Positions 1 to 7,729 of a stretch of 64,000 bases of DNA are shown piece after piece. The notes under the pieces were generated by a model. That model did not search any database and was not told the DNA's origin. It saw nothing but the letters and a program-made list of their open reading frames with translations. The stretch is from Mesorhizobium loti (GTDB lineage Bacteria > Pseudomonadota > Alphaproteobacteria > Rhizobiales > Rhizobiaceae), in NCBI RefSeq assembly GCF_003148495.1, contig NZ_QGGH01000002.1, positions 620,001 through 684,000 on the forward strand, given 5' to 3'. A program made the position numbers and the translations under genes. Position 1 is the stretch's first letter, and the number at the start of each line of letters is the position of its first letter.

Positions 1-575
1 CCGACCGAGCAGAACAAGAGGTCGGCGCTGGCACCCTTGGCCTCAAGCTGGTCGAGCGCTTCGAGGCCGGCGCCGGCCTGGCCGGCGACGATCTCCGGAT
101 CGTCGAAAGGATGCAGCAGCGCCAGCCCCTCTGTCTCGGCGATCTCGCGTGCCTTGGCGGCGGCGACTTCTTCACGCGCCCGCTCGCCATGGTCGGTCAG
201 CACGACGCGGGCGCCATAACCCGCCGTTGCGTCGCGCTTGGCGGCCGGTGCATCGATCGGCATGACGATGGTGACGGGAATGCCGAGCGCCTGGCCGGCG
301 GCCGCCAGCCCTTGCGCGAAATTGCCGGAGGAATAGGCGACGACGCCTTTCTTCGCCTCGTCGGGCGAAAGCTGCTTCAGCCGCCAATAGGCGCCGCGCA
401 CCTTGAACGAGCCGGCCCATTGCAGCGATTCCGGCTTGATGAAGACGCGGGTCGCCCCCGTCTCCCTGGCCAGTGCTGTCGATTCCAGCAGCGGCGTGAT
501 CTGCGTCGCCCTGGATGTGACGGCATAGGCCTGCTTGAGATGGTCGAGGGAGGGGACGAGAAGGTCTGACATCAT
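1..575 (-). CDS. threonine/serine dehydratase-like PLP enzyme (partial, C-terminus beyond window)
   Basis: The visible N-terminal 190 residues belong to a fold-type II PLP lyase of the threonine/serine dehydratase group. The PLP lysine motif SFKVRGA lies near residues 55-61 and the phosphate/substrate loop SSGNFAQG near 81-88. Members deaminate hydroxy-amino acids to 2-oxo acids in the cytoplasm; the exact substrate is not readable. Two ATG codons stand in tandem (575 and 572). The first makes a four-base ATGA overlap with the end of betC, so the two genes are probably translated together. Pairing with choline sulfatase suggests a role in choline/glycine-betaine nitrogen use, for example handling serine made from glycine, but this is inference. 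The gene runs off the left edge. Confidence 0.85.
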   Translation of the reverse strand, partial: MMSDLLVPSLDHLKQAYAVTSRATQITPLLESTALARETGATRVFIKPESLQWAGSFKVRGAYWRLKQLSPDEAKKGVVAYSSGNFAQGLAAAGQALGIPVTIVMPIDAPAAKRDATAGYGARVVLTDHGERAREEVAAAKAREIAETEGLALLHPFDDPEIVAGQAGAGLEALDQLEAKGASADLLFCSV

Positions 576-2101
576 TCGCCTCGCGGATACCTTTTGCTCT
601 CTTCGAGATTGTCGAGGTTCATGTGATTGCGCATGTAACGCTCGGACGCTTTTTGCAGGGGCTGGAAATCCCAGGGGTAGTAGGCGCCGTTGCGCAGCGC
701 CGGATAGACGACCCAGCGGCGCGCCTGGCTTTCGCGCACGGCGGCGTCGAAGCCGGCCATGTCCCAGCGCGCCTGGACCTTGTCCATGAATGCCGCCACC
801 AGGCCCGCATTGGCGGGATCGTCGGCCAGATTGTCCCGCTCGAGCGGATCGGCTTCGAGATCGAACAGTTGCGGCGGATCGAGCTCGCAATGGACGAATT
901 TGTATCTGCCGTCGCGGATCGCCACCAAAGGCGCGTTGGAGCCTTCGGCGGCATACTCCATCAGCACCGGCGCCGTGCGCTCGATGCCCTCGGTGAGCGG
1001 CAGCAGCGACTGGCCGTCGGTCCACGGCGCGATCGCGGCGATGTCGATGCCGGCGAGGTCGCAAAGCGTCGGCGCCACATCGAGATTGGAGACCGGCGTC
1101 TCGATCAGCCCGGCGCGAACGCCTTTGCCGGCAATCATCAGCGGCACCCGCGCCGAACCCTCGAAGAAGCTCATCTTGAACCACAGGCCGCGCTCGCCGA
1201 GCATGTCGCCATGGTCCGAGCAGAACAGGATGATTGTGTCGTCGGCCATGCGGGTGCGCTCGAGAACGTCCAGAAGCTCGCCGAGTTTGTCGTCGACATA
1301 GGAGATGTTGGCGAAATAGCCGCGCCGCGAACGACGCACCTGCTCTGGCGTGATCTCGAAAGAGGGATAGTCGCTGGCGTGGTAAAGCCGCCGGGAATGC
1401 GCATCCTGCTCGTCACGCGCGCTGAACCCGGTTTCCGGGTCCAGCGCCTGGCAATGCTCGTAGAGATCCCAATACTGCTTGCGCGCGACATAGGGATCGT
1501 GCGGGTGCGACAGCGAGACGGTCAGGCACCAGGGCCGATGGTTCGCATCGTCCTGTTCGCGCGAAAGCTGATAGAGCTTCTGCGTGGCCAGGAACACGAC
1601 CTCGTCGTCATACTCCATCTGGTTGGTGATCTCGGCGATGCCGGCGCCGGTCACCGAGCCCAGATTGTGATACCACCAGTCGATACGCTCGCCCGGCTTG
1701 CGGTAGTCCGGCGTCCAGCCGAAATCGGCCGGGTAGATGTCAGTGGTCAGCCGCTCCTCGAAACCGTGCAACTGATCCGGCCCGACGAAATGCATCTTGC
1801 CCGACAGGCAGGTGTAGTAGCCGGCGGCGCGCAGATGATGGGCGAAGGTCGGGATCGATGAGGCGAATTCGGCGGCATTGTCGTAGACGCCGGTGCGCGA
1901 CGGCAATTGCCCGCTCATGAACGAGGCACGGCCCGGCGCGCAGAGTGGCGACGCCGTGTAGTTGTTGGCAAAGCGCGCCGAACGCGCGGCCAACGCCTTC
2001 AGATGCGGTACGTGCAGAAATTCTGCCGGCCCATCCGGAAACAGGGTCCCGTTGAGCTGATCGACCATGACGATCAAGAAATTGGGTCGCTTCGTTGTCA
2101 C
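572..2101 (-). CDS. betC: choline sulfatase
   Basis: A 509-residue type I sulfatase that hydrolyses choline-O-sulfate to choline and sulfate. The N-terminal metal-binding stretch ends in MVDQ, and the formylglycine site is the pentapeptide CAPGR with Cys54, the position I recall for the catalytic residue of Sinorhizobium choline sulfatase. Further family blocks are [20 protein letters not shown] and [15 protein letters not shown]. The length fits the family and no signal peptide is seen, so it should act in the cytoplasm. It overlaps the end of betI by four bases (ATGA) and the start of the dehydratase by four. BetI probably represses it in the absence of choline. Confidence 0.95.
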   Translation of the reverse strand: MTTKRPNFLIVMVDQLNGTLFPDGPAEFLHVPHLKALAARSARFANNYTASPLCAPGRASFMSGQLPSRTGVYDNAAEFASSIPTFAHHLRAAGYYTCLSGKMHFVGPDQLHGFEERLTTDIYPADFGWTPDYRKPGERIDWWYHNLGSVTGAGIAEITNQMEYDDEVVFLATQKLYQLSREQDDANHRPWCLTVSLSHPHDPYVARKQYWDLYEHCQALDPETGFSARDEQDAHSRRLYHASDYPSFEITPEQVRRSRRGYFANISYVDDKLGELLDVLERTRMADDTIILFCSDHGDMLGERGLWFKMSFFEGSARVPLMIAGKGVRAGLIETPVSNLDVAPTLCDLAGIDIAAIAPWTDGQSLLPLTEGIERTAPVLMEYAAEGSNAPLVAIRDGRYKFVHCELDPPQLFDLEADPLERDNLADDPANAGLVAAFMDKVQARWDMAGFDAAVRESQARRWVVYPALRNGAYYPWDFQPLQKASERYMRNHMNLDNLEESKRYPRGE

Positions 2102-2688
2102 TGTTTGCGCCGCTCGCCGAGTTTGGTTTCGAGATAGTCCTCGACCAGCGCGATCGCGGTCGCGGCATCAGGCACGCCGTCCTTCAGCGCCCGCCTGATG
2201 TAGAGCCCGTCGATCATCGCCGCGGTCGCTTCGGCGGCGCGGTCGGCTTCGGCTCTGGGGAGGATGCCGGTCAGCCCGCTCATCAGGTTCGAATGCAGTC
2301 GCCGTGCATAGACCCTGAGCAGCCGGCGCAAGGCCGGGGACTTCTGTGCCTCGACATAGAAGGCGAGCCAGGCGGCGATGGTTTCCGGCTGGAACTGGAT
2401 GTCGGAGAAGTTGACGGCAACCACGGCCGAAACACGTTCGCGCGGGGTGGCAGCGGATTGAAGGGCGCGTCGCATGTCGGTGGTCAGTTCGGCCAGGATG
2501 TGCCGCATCGTTGCCAGCAGAAGCTCGTCCTTGGCGCCGAAATAGTGATGGGCAAGGGCTGACGACACGCCGGCACGTCCGGCGATCTCGGACATGGTCA
2601 CGTTGAGCGAACCGCGCTCGCCGATCGCCGAGATCGCCGCGTCGATGAGCGCCTTGCGGCGCAATGGCTCCATTCCGACTTTCGGCAT
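2098..2688 (-). CDS. betI: TetR-family choline-responsive repressor BetI
   Basis: A 196-residue TetR-family repressor. The N-terminal helix-turn-helix covers about residues 28-58 ([22 protein letters not shown]), with a helical ligand domain after it. BetI proteins repress bet genes until choline binds. It is the first gene of betI-betC-dehydratase, and betC starts inside its stop codon. An AAAGGA ribosome site precedes the ATG by about 9 bases. A 14-bp inverted repeat lies 33-47 bases upstream and probably is its own operator. betB and betA, usual partners in rhizobia, are not in the window between these genes and its left edge. Confidence 0.93.
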   Translation of the reverse strand: MPKVGMEPLRRKALIDAAISAIGERGSLNVTMSEIAGRAGVSSALAHHYFGAKDELLLATMRHILAELTTDMRRALQSAATPRERVSAVVAVNFSDIQFQPETIAAWLAFYVEAQKSPALRRLLRVYARRLHSNLMSGLTGILPRAEADRAAEATAAMIDGLYIRRALKDGVPDAATAIALVEDYLETKLGERRKQ

Positions 2689-2721
2689 CTCACTACGTCC
2701 TTTGAGGCAGGATTATTTTTT

Positions 2722-2735
2722 ATTGACGGGTCAAT
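2722..2735. promoter_or_regulatory. probable BetI operator
   Basis: Perfect inverted repeat ATTGAC-GG-GTCAAT, followed by CAA, in the otherwise AT-rich stretch upstream of betI. It resembles the ATTGA...TCAAT half-sites described for BetI in other Proteobacteria. It lies between betI and the divergent thiolase gene, so it could affect both. Confidence 0.6.
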
Positions 2736-2887
2736 CAACAAAAAAATTGGCACTGGCTTCGTCTGTACCAAGCGATTGTCTGGTTCCAGCCCTTCACGAA
2801 GCGGACAGGATTGTTTACATTTGAACAATAAATGCGACGTGCGCCGTGAGCCCACATGCTAGGCTGGCGCCAAGGATGGAGACCGCC

Positions 2888-4054
2888 ATGACCGCATGTA
2901 TCGTTGGCTGGGCGCATTCGCGCTTCGGCAAGCTCGAGGGCGAAACGCTCGAAAACCTGATCGTCAAGGTGGCAACGGACGCGCTGGACCATGCCGGCAT
3001 CGGTCCCGACGAGGTCGACGAGATCGTGCTCGGCCACTTCAACGCCGGCTTTTCGGCGCAGGATTTCACCGCCAGCCTGGTGCTTCAGGCCGACGACCGG
3101 CTGCGCTTCAAGCCGGCGACGCGCGTCGAGAACGCTTGTGCCACGGGATCGGCGGCGGTCCGGCAAGGCATCCGCGCCATCGACGCCAATGCCGCCCGCA
3201 TCGTGCTGGTGGTCGGCGCCGAGCAGATGACGACGACGCCGGGGCCAGAGATCGGCAAGAACCTGCTCAAGGCGTCCTATCTGCCCGAGGATGGCGACAC
3301 GCCTGCGGGTTTCGCCGGCGTCTTCGGCAAGATCGCGCAGGCCTATTTCCAGCGCTATGGCGACCAGTCGGACGCGCTCGCCATGATCGCCGCCAAGAAC
3401 CACAAGAATGGCGTCGACAACCCCTATGCGCAGATGCGCAAGGATTTCGGCTACGAGTTCTGCCGCCAGGAGAGCGAGAAGAACCCGTTCGTTGCCGGTC
3501 CCCTGAAGCGCACCGATTGCTCGCTGGTCTCCGACGGTGCCGCTGCCCTTATCCTCGCCGACACCGCGACGGCGCTGAGGATGCGGCGTGCCGTTGCCTT
3601 CCGCGCCAATGAGCATGTGCAGGATTTCCTGCCGATGTCGAAGCGCGACATCCTGACCTTCGAAGGCTGCGAGCAGGCCTGGACCCGGGCGCTGAAATCG
3701 GCCGGCGTGACGCTCGACGATCTCTCCTTCGTCGAAACGCATGACTGCTTCACCATTGCCGAACTGATCGAATATGAGGCGATGGGCCTGGCCAAGCCGG
3801 GCGAGGGCGCCAGGCTGGCGCTGGACGGTACAACGGCCAAGGATGGCCGCCTGCCGGTCAATCCGTCCGGCGGGCTGAAGGCCAAGGGCCATCCGATCGG
3901 TGCCACGGGTGTGTCGATGCATGTACTGACCGCCATGCAGCTTGTCGGCGAGGCCGGCGGCATCCAGGTGCCAGGCGCAAAGCTTGGCGGCATCTTCAAT
4001 ATGGGCGGTGCGGCGGTCGCCAACTACGTTTCCATATTGGACCGGATCAGGTAG
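2888..4054 (+). CDS. thiolase / acetyl-CoA acetyltransferase family protein
   Basis: A 388-residue thiolase-fold enzyme. The acyl-accepting Cys84 is in ENACATGSAAV, a downstream block ETHDCFTIAEL contributes the mid-domain His, and the C-terminal motif GHPIGATG is intact. These are the residues for Claisen condensation or thiolytic cleavage of acyl-CoAs. The overall pattern (NACATG, THDCFT) is the SCP2-type thiolase group rather than PhaA/FadA, so the natural acyl chain is unknown. The ATG at 2888 is preferred over in-frame ATGs at 2846 and 2876 because AAGGATGGAG lies just upstream and the protein then begins with the normal strand TACIVGWAHS. Asparaginase follows after 28 bases, probably in the same transcript. 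Confidence 0.88.
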   Translation: MTACIVGWAHSRFGKLEGETLENLIVKVATDALDHAGIGPDEVDEIVLGHFNAGFSAQDFTASLVLQADDRLRFKPATRVENACATGSAAVRQGIRAIDANAARIVLVVGAEQMTTTPGPEIGKNLLKASYLPEDGDTPAGFAGVFGKIAQAYFQRYGDQSDALAMIAAKNHKNGVDNPYAQMRKDFGYEFCRQESEKNPFVAGPLKRTDCSLVSDGAAALILADTATALRMRRAVAFRANEHVQDFLPMSKRDILTFEGCEQAWTRALKSAGVTLDDLSFVETHDCFTIAELIEYEAMGLAKPGEGARLALDGTTAKDGRLPVNPSGGLKAKGHPIGATGVSMHVLTAMQLVGEAGGIQVPGAKLGGIFNMGGAAVANYVSILDRIR

Positions 4055-4082
4055 AAGCAGCCCGTATTTTTACGGGGTAGCC

Positions 4083-5087
4083 ATGACAAATCCGGTTCTG
4101 ATCGAAGTCTTGCGCGGCGCGATCGTCGAGAGTGCGCATCGTGGTGCGGTCGCGGTCTTCGATGCCGATGGCCAGCCGGTCTGGGAGATCGGCGATACCG
4201 CCAAGCCGGTGTTCCCGCGCTCGGCGGTCAAGGCGATCCAGGCATTGCCGCTGGTCGAAAGCGGGGCGGCGGATGCCTATGGTTTCGGCAACCGCGAACT
4301 GGCGCTTGCCTGTGCGTCCCACTCGGGCGAGCCGGCACATGTCGAACTGGCGCGGTCCATGCTGGCCAAGGCCGGGCTGGAGGGATCAGCACTCGAATGC
4401 GGTACGCATTGGCCGTCCAATCATGACGCCGAGATTGCGCTCGCCCGCGCCGGCGGTTCGCCGAATGCATTGCACAACAATTGCTCCGGAAAGCATTCCG
4501 GCTTCCTCTGCACCTGCGTCCACGCCGGCATTGCGCACCGCGGCTATGTCAAGCCGGAGCACGGCCTGCAGGAGATGGTGCGCGACGCCATGCAGGCGGT
4601 GACGGGCGCTGTCCATGGCGCAGACGAGCGGGCCACCGATGGCTGCTCGATCCCGACCTATGCGGTGCCGCTCAGGAGCTTCGCGCTCGGCTTTGCCCGC
4701 ATGGCCACGACAAATGGTTTTGGCCCCGAGAGAGCCAAGGCCGCAAAGCGGCTGCTGGCCGCCTGCATGGCCGAGCCCTTCTTCGTTGCCGGCACCGGCC
4801 GCGAAGACGTCGCGCTGATGGAGGCCGCACCAGGGCGGATTTTCACGAAAGGCGGCGCAGAAGGCGTCCATTGTGCCGCGATTCCGGAACTTGGCCTCGG
4901 CATCGCGCTGAAATGCGATGATGGCGCCGGCCGCGCCGGCGGAGCCATGGTTGCCGCCGTTCTTGCCAAATTGTTGCGCGCCGACGAGGCCCTGGCGTCA
5001 AAGCTGAGCGAACTGGCAAGCGCGCCCATCGAAAACCGGAACGGTGCCAAGGTCGGGGGGCTCAGGCCCACCGCGGCCCTCAACTGA
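4083..5087 (+). CDS. L-asparaginase, Rhizobium etli (ReAV / asparaginase II) type
   Basis: A 334-residue member of the asparaginase II family, unrelated in fold to E. coli AnsA/AnsB, that hydrolyses asparagine to aspartate and ammonia. Visible motifs are RSAVK (Ser47, Lys50), ASHSGE (Ser79), NNCSGKHSG (Cys135, Lys138, His139) and DGCS (Cys189). These fit the serine-lysine tandems and the Cys135/Lys138/Cys189 zinc site I recall for R. etli ReAV. A later Lys257 in FTKGG fits the second tandem lysine. No signal peptide is present. It follows the thiolase by 28 bases, and its 3' end overlaps the convergent beta-helix gene by eight bases. Confidence 0.9.
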   Translation: MTNPVLIEVLRGAIVESAHRGAVAVFDADGQPVWEIGDTAKPVFPRSAVKAIQALPLVESGAADAYGFGNRELALACASHSGEPAHVELARSMLAKAGLEGSALECGTHWPSNHDAEIALARAGGSPNALHNNCSGKHSGFLCTCVHAGIAHRGYVKPEHGLQEMVRDAMQAVTGAVHGADERATDGCSIPTYAVPLRSFALGFARMATTNGFGPERAKAAKRLLAACMAEPFFVAGTGREDVALMEAAPGRIFTKGGAEGVHCAAIPELGLGIALKCDDGAGRAGGAMVAAVLAKLLRADEALASKLSELASAPIENRNGAKVGGLRPTAALN

Positions 5088-6462
5088 CGTGATTGTGCTC
5101 GACGGTCAGATGCGCATAGCCGGTATCGTTTGACGAGGCGAGATCGCCTGTCGCCGGCTCGGCCCAGCGCTGGCCGACAATAGCGCCGTTCAGGGCGCCG
5201 TCGATGACGTTGTCGGATATGACGGCCGTGCCGGCGCCCTCGACGACGGACACGACGATGCCGGTTCCAGCCTTGCGGATGATGTTGCCGGTGGCCACGA
5301 CATTGCGCAGATACGGCCCCCAGCCGATCTGCATGCCGTAGAGCGGTGCGTTCTCGATGACATTGTTGGAAACGGTCGTGTCGGCTTCGACGCCGATGCC
5401 GACGCCAAATCCTGGCGAGTCGGCAGGGTAGGGGCCGCTGGTCGAGAGATTGCGCACGATGTTGCCCGAGCAGACGCCCATGCGGCCGCCTTCGTTGAAA
5501 TTGACGATCGAGACGCCGTTGGCGGCGCCGTCGACAATGTTGTTGCTGATGATGGCGCCTTCGAACGAGAATTCCGAATAGACCGCCGTTTCACCCGAAC
5601 GCGAGCAGGTGTTGCCCGATATTTGCAGATTGCTGGCGCTGTTGGCACGGATCGCCGAGAAGGCGCAGTCCGAGACGATGTTGCCCGAAATGACGACATT
5701 GCCGGCGCGAAAGGCGTTAATGCCATTGCCGTTCTGTCCCGTTCCGCCGCTGCGCGCCTGGATCCGTTCGACGCGGTTACCGGTGACCATGGTGCCGTCT
5801 TCCGCCGCCTGCCAGCGGTGCACGAGGATGCCGCCATTGGCGCAGTCGGAGACGGTGTTGCCTGTGATGGCCAGCCTGCTGGCCTCGACCGAATAGATGC
5901 CGGCATCGGCAGCCCCCGATATCTCCGAGCGCTCGACCCGGCCCGAAGCGTGTTCCAGCGCCAGTCCGTTCTTGCCGCTGCCGGTGATCTGGCAATTGTC
6001 GACGACGAGGTGCGCGACCCGGCGCAGATCGAGCAATCCTTGCGCATAATCGCCCATCGAGTGGTTTGCGCCGTCGAAGACCAGCCCGCTGAGTTCGATA
6101 TGGTCGGCCTGTTCGGCCATGAACAGGTGGCCGTCGCCACCATAGACAATCCGCGTTGCGCCCGGCACGCCGGAAAGACGCACGCGGCCGGGCAGCGAGA
6201 GGTTAGAGACGACATAGGTGCCGGGCGGCAGGAACACGGGCATGTCGCGGTCGTTGGCGTCGCGCAGCAATTTGGCGAAGGCCTTGCTCTGATCGTCGAA
6301 GGTGCCGGGCTGCACACCGAGTTCCGTGGCATTGATCGAGCCGCGCATCGAGGCTTTCTCGATGCCGGTCAGGCTCGCTGCCGCCGCCTTGCCGAACGAG
6401 AGGCCCATGATGGCAAAGCCGGCGGTTCCGGTCAGCAGCGTTCGTCTGTTCAACATCGGCAC
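5080..6462 (-). CDS. Tat-exported parallel beta-helix repeat protein (TIGR03808-like)
   Basis: A 460-residue protein with a twin-arginine signal (NRRTLLTGTAGFAIMG, about residues 5-20) followed by AAA sites, then many right-handed beta-helix repeats of the type GN.V..A...GI. Pectate-lyase-like folds of this kind bind or cut polysaccharide, but no catalytic set is recognisable. It matches the description of the twin-arginine-translocated uncharacterised repeat family found in Rhizobiales. Export already folded to the periplasm is expected. A second ATG two codons on (6456) is possible. Its 3' end overlaps the convergent asparaginase gene by eight bases, and it is divergent from the Gre-like gene. 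Confidence 0.85.
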   Translation of the reverse strand: MPMLNRRTLLTGTAGFAIMGLSFGKAAAASLTGIEKASMRGSINATELGVQPGTFDDQSKAFAKLLRDANDRDMPVFLPPGTYVVSNLSLPGRVRLSGVPGATRIVYGGDGHLFMAEQADHIELSGLVFDGANHSMGDYAQGLLDLRRVAHLVVDNCQITGSGKNGLALEHASGRVERSEISGAADAGIYSVEASRLAITGNTVSDCANGGILVHRWQAAEDGTMVTGNRVERIQARSGGTGQNGNGINAFRAGNVVISGNIVSDCAFSAIRANSASNLQISGNTCSRSGETAVYSEFSFEGAIISNNIVDGAANGVSIVNFNEGGRMGVCSGNIVRNLSTSGPYPADSPGFGVGIGVEADTTVSNNVIENAPLYGMQIGWGPYLRNVVATGNIIRKAGTGIVVSVVEGAGTAVISDNVIDGALNGAIVGQRWAEPATGDLASSNDTGYAHLTVEHNHVS

Positions 6463-6575
6463 AGGGTCCTGGCGTTCAATCTTGGCGTCGCAGGAATCGT
6501 GCCAGACGGTCTGCCTCCTCTCAAGACCGGAGACAATGGCTTGTCGAGCAGCCTTTCCGCGCCTAAGTTCACGGA

Positions 6576-7049
6576 ATGAGCAGAGCTTTTACCCGCGAGG
6601 AAGACAGCGAAAACGCCATCGCGGGTGTCGGTGAGCGACCGGTCAGCCAGCACCGCAATCTGGTGACGGAGCACGGTCTGGCGCAGATCGAGGAAAATCT
6701 CGCCGATCTGCGCGATCTCCTGGCGAAGGCCGAGCGGAAAGCAGACCGCGAGCGCATCGCGGTGGTGTCGCGCGACCTGCGCTATTGGACCGCCCGACGC
6801 GAAAGCGCCGAGCTCTCCGTACCGGAGCCGGGCAGCGACCTGGTACGCTTCGGCATGGGCGTCACGCTCGAGGGCGATGACGGCAGGAAGGTGCACTGGA
6901 AAATCGTCGGCGAGGACGAGGCTGATCCGACCAAGGGTAGCATTTCGCATGTTTCGCCGATGGCCGTGGCCCTGTTCGGCAAGAAGGTCGGCGACTTGGC
7001 CAGCGTCAACGGCAAGGAATGGGAAATCGTCAAGCTCTCCGAGAGCTAA
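6576..7049 (+). CDS. GreA/GreB-family C-terminal domain protein
   Basis: A 157-residue protein ending in the Gre C-terminal FKBP-like domain (about 85-157): RFGMGVTLEGDD, WKIVGEDEADPTKGSISHVSPMAVALFGKKVGD and a terminal EWEIVKL strand. The N-terminal part (about 28-75) is charged and helical, as in the Gre coiled coil, but short. Such proteins bind RNA polymerase near the secondary channel; some act as cleavage factors and others (Rnk-like) do not. Without a clear acidic tip, cleavage activity is uncertain. The stop overlaps the convergent doc gene by four bases. Confidence 0.82.
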   Translation: MSRAFTREEDSENAIAGVGERPVSQHRNLVTEHGLAQIEENLADLRDLLAKAERKADRERIAVVSRDLRYWTARRESAELSVPEPGSDLVRFGMGVTLEGDDGRKVHWKIVGEDEADPTKGSISHVSPMAVALFGKKVGDLASVNGKEWEIVKLSES

Positions 7050-7432
7050 TCCTCGAGCTTGACGACATGGTCGCGGAAGAAGGCTGCGGCTCCAGTTTCA
7101 TCGATCTCGCCAGCGGCAACCATCAAGACCAGTTGAATCACGTCCTGCTGGTCGGCCTCGACGCTTAGTCCGTTGAAATAAAGAAACAGATCGGCCGCGG
7201 CAAAGGCAGTACGCTTGTTGCCGTCAACGAAGGGGTAGTTCTTGGCGATGCCGAACAGATATGCCGCCGCCAGTTCGCACAAATCCGGATCGCCATAGAT
7301 CTCTCGCTGCTGTGGACGGGAGAGCGCCGACTCCAGCATGCCCTCATCTCGTATACCTACCGCCCCGCCGTGCAGGCGCAACTGCTCGGCGTGAAGCGAC
7401 TCCACGAACTCCCGCGAATGATGTTCGGTCAT
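7046..7432 (-). CDS. doc: Doc (death-on-curing) family toxin with Tyr replacing catalytic His
   Basis: A 128-residue Fic/Doc-fold protein. Doc toxins phosphorylate elongation factor Tu and stop translation. The core motif H-x-F-x-D-x-N-K-R appears here as YPFVDGNKR at residues 66-74: Phe68, Asp70, Asn72, Lys73 and Arg74 are intact, but position 66 is Tyr (codon TAC, 7235-7237), where P1 Doc has its essential His66. The rest of the protein is full length (GGAVGIRDEGMLESAL, ADLFLYFNG), so this is not general decay. The toxin is probably inactive or has altered chemistry. Its ATG overlaps the antitoxin stop by four bases. Confidence 0.9.
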   Translation of the reverse strand: MTEHHSREFVESLHAEQLRLHGGAVGIRDEGMLESALSRPQQREIYGDPDLCELAAAYLFGIAKNYPFVDGNKRTAFAAADLFLYFNGLSVEADQQDVIQLVLMVAAGEIDETGAAAFFRDHVVKLED

Positions 7433-7659
7433 TTCGCGAGCGCGCGGTAGGCAACCTCGTACTTTTTCATCCGCTCGCGTGCGATCTTCATCTTGCGCTC
7501 GAACTCCTCGGCGCTGTCTTCGGTGCGACGCAAACGAAGCTCTTCGCCTTCCTGAACGATGACGATGCTGTCGCCTGCCTTCATGTTCAAACGGTCGAGC
7601 AGCTCCTTCGGTAGGATCACGCCCTCGGAATTGCCGATCTTGCGTATGGTCGTGTTCAT
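7429..7659 (-). CDS. AbrB/MazE-type antitoxin
   Basis: A 76-residue protein with an N-terminal SpoVT/AbrB swapped-hairpin DNA-binding domain (TTIRKIGNSEGVILPKELLD, GDSIVIV) and a charged C-terminal helix (about 48-76) that would wrap the toxin. It should neutralise the Doc partner and repress the operon promoter. It is translationally coupled to doc (ATGA). The ATG at 7659 is 24 bases downstream of a consensus -10 box. A longer open frame upstream lacks support because it would cross the promoter and its inverted repeat. Confidence 0.9.
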   Translation of the reverse strand: MNTTIRKIGNSEGVILPKELLDRLNMKAGDSIVIVQEGEELRLRRTEDSAEEFERKMKIARERMKKYEVAYRALAK

Positions 7660-7670
7660 GACGGATATCC

Positions 7671-7714
7671 TGTTGCAACGTCGATTATAACTCGACCAAC
7701 GAGAAGTTGCAACA
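7671..7714 (-). promoter_or_regulatory. toxin-antitoxin promoter flanked by operator inverted repeat
   Basis: Read on the minus strand there is a near-consensus sigma-70 promoter: -35 TTGCAA (7707-7712), 17-base spacer, -10 TATAAT (7684-7689). Two arms of an inverted repeat, TGTTGCAAC (7671-7679) and GTTGCAACA (7706-7714), bracket it, and the flanking ATATC/GATAT extends the symmetry. One arm covers the -35 box and the other lies just after the -10, the expected arrangement for autorepression. Confidence 0.75.
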
Positions 7715-7729
7715 GATATTATAACAGGC

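Noticed and set aside
623..1861. 412-codon plus-strand frame across the choline sulfatase gene
   Set aside because: Antisense to betC, which carries the intact sulfatase motifs; the antisense peptide has no domain character. Long antisense frames are expected in DNA of this base composition.
2735..3922. 395-codon minus-strand frame over the thiolase gene
   Set aside because: Antisense shadow of the thiolase gene, whose Cys84 and GHPIGATG motifs lie on the plus strand.
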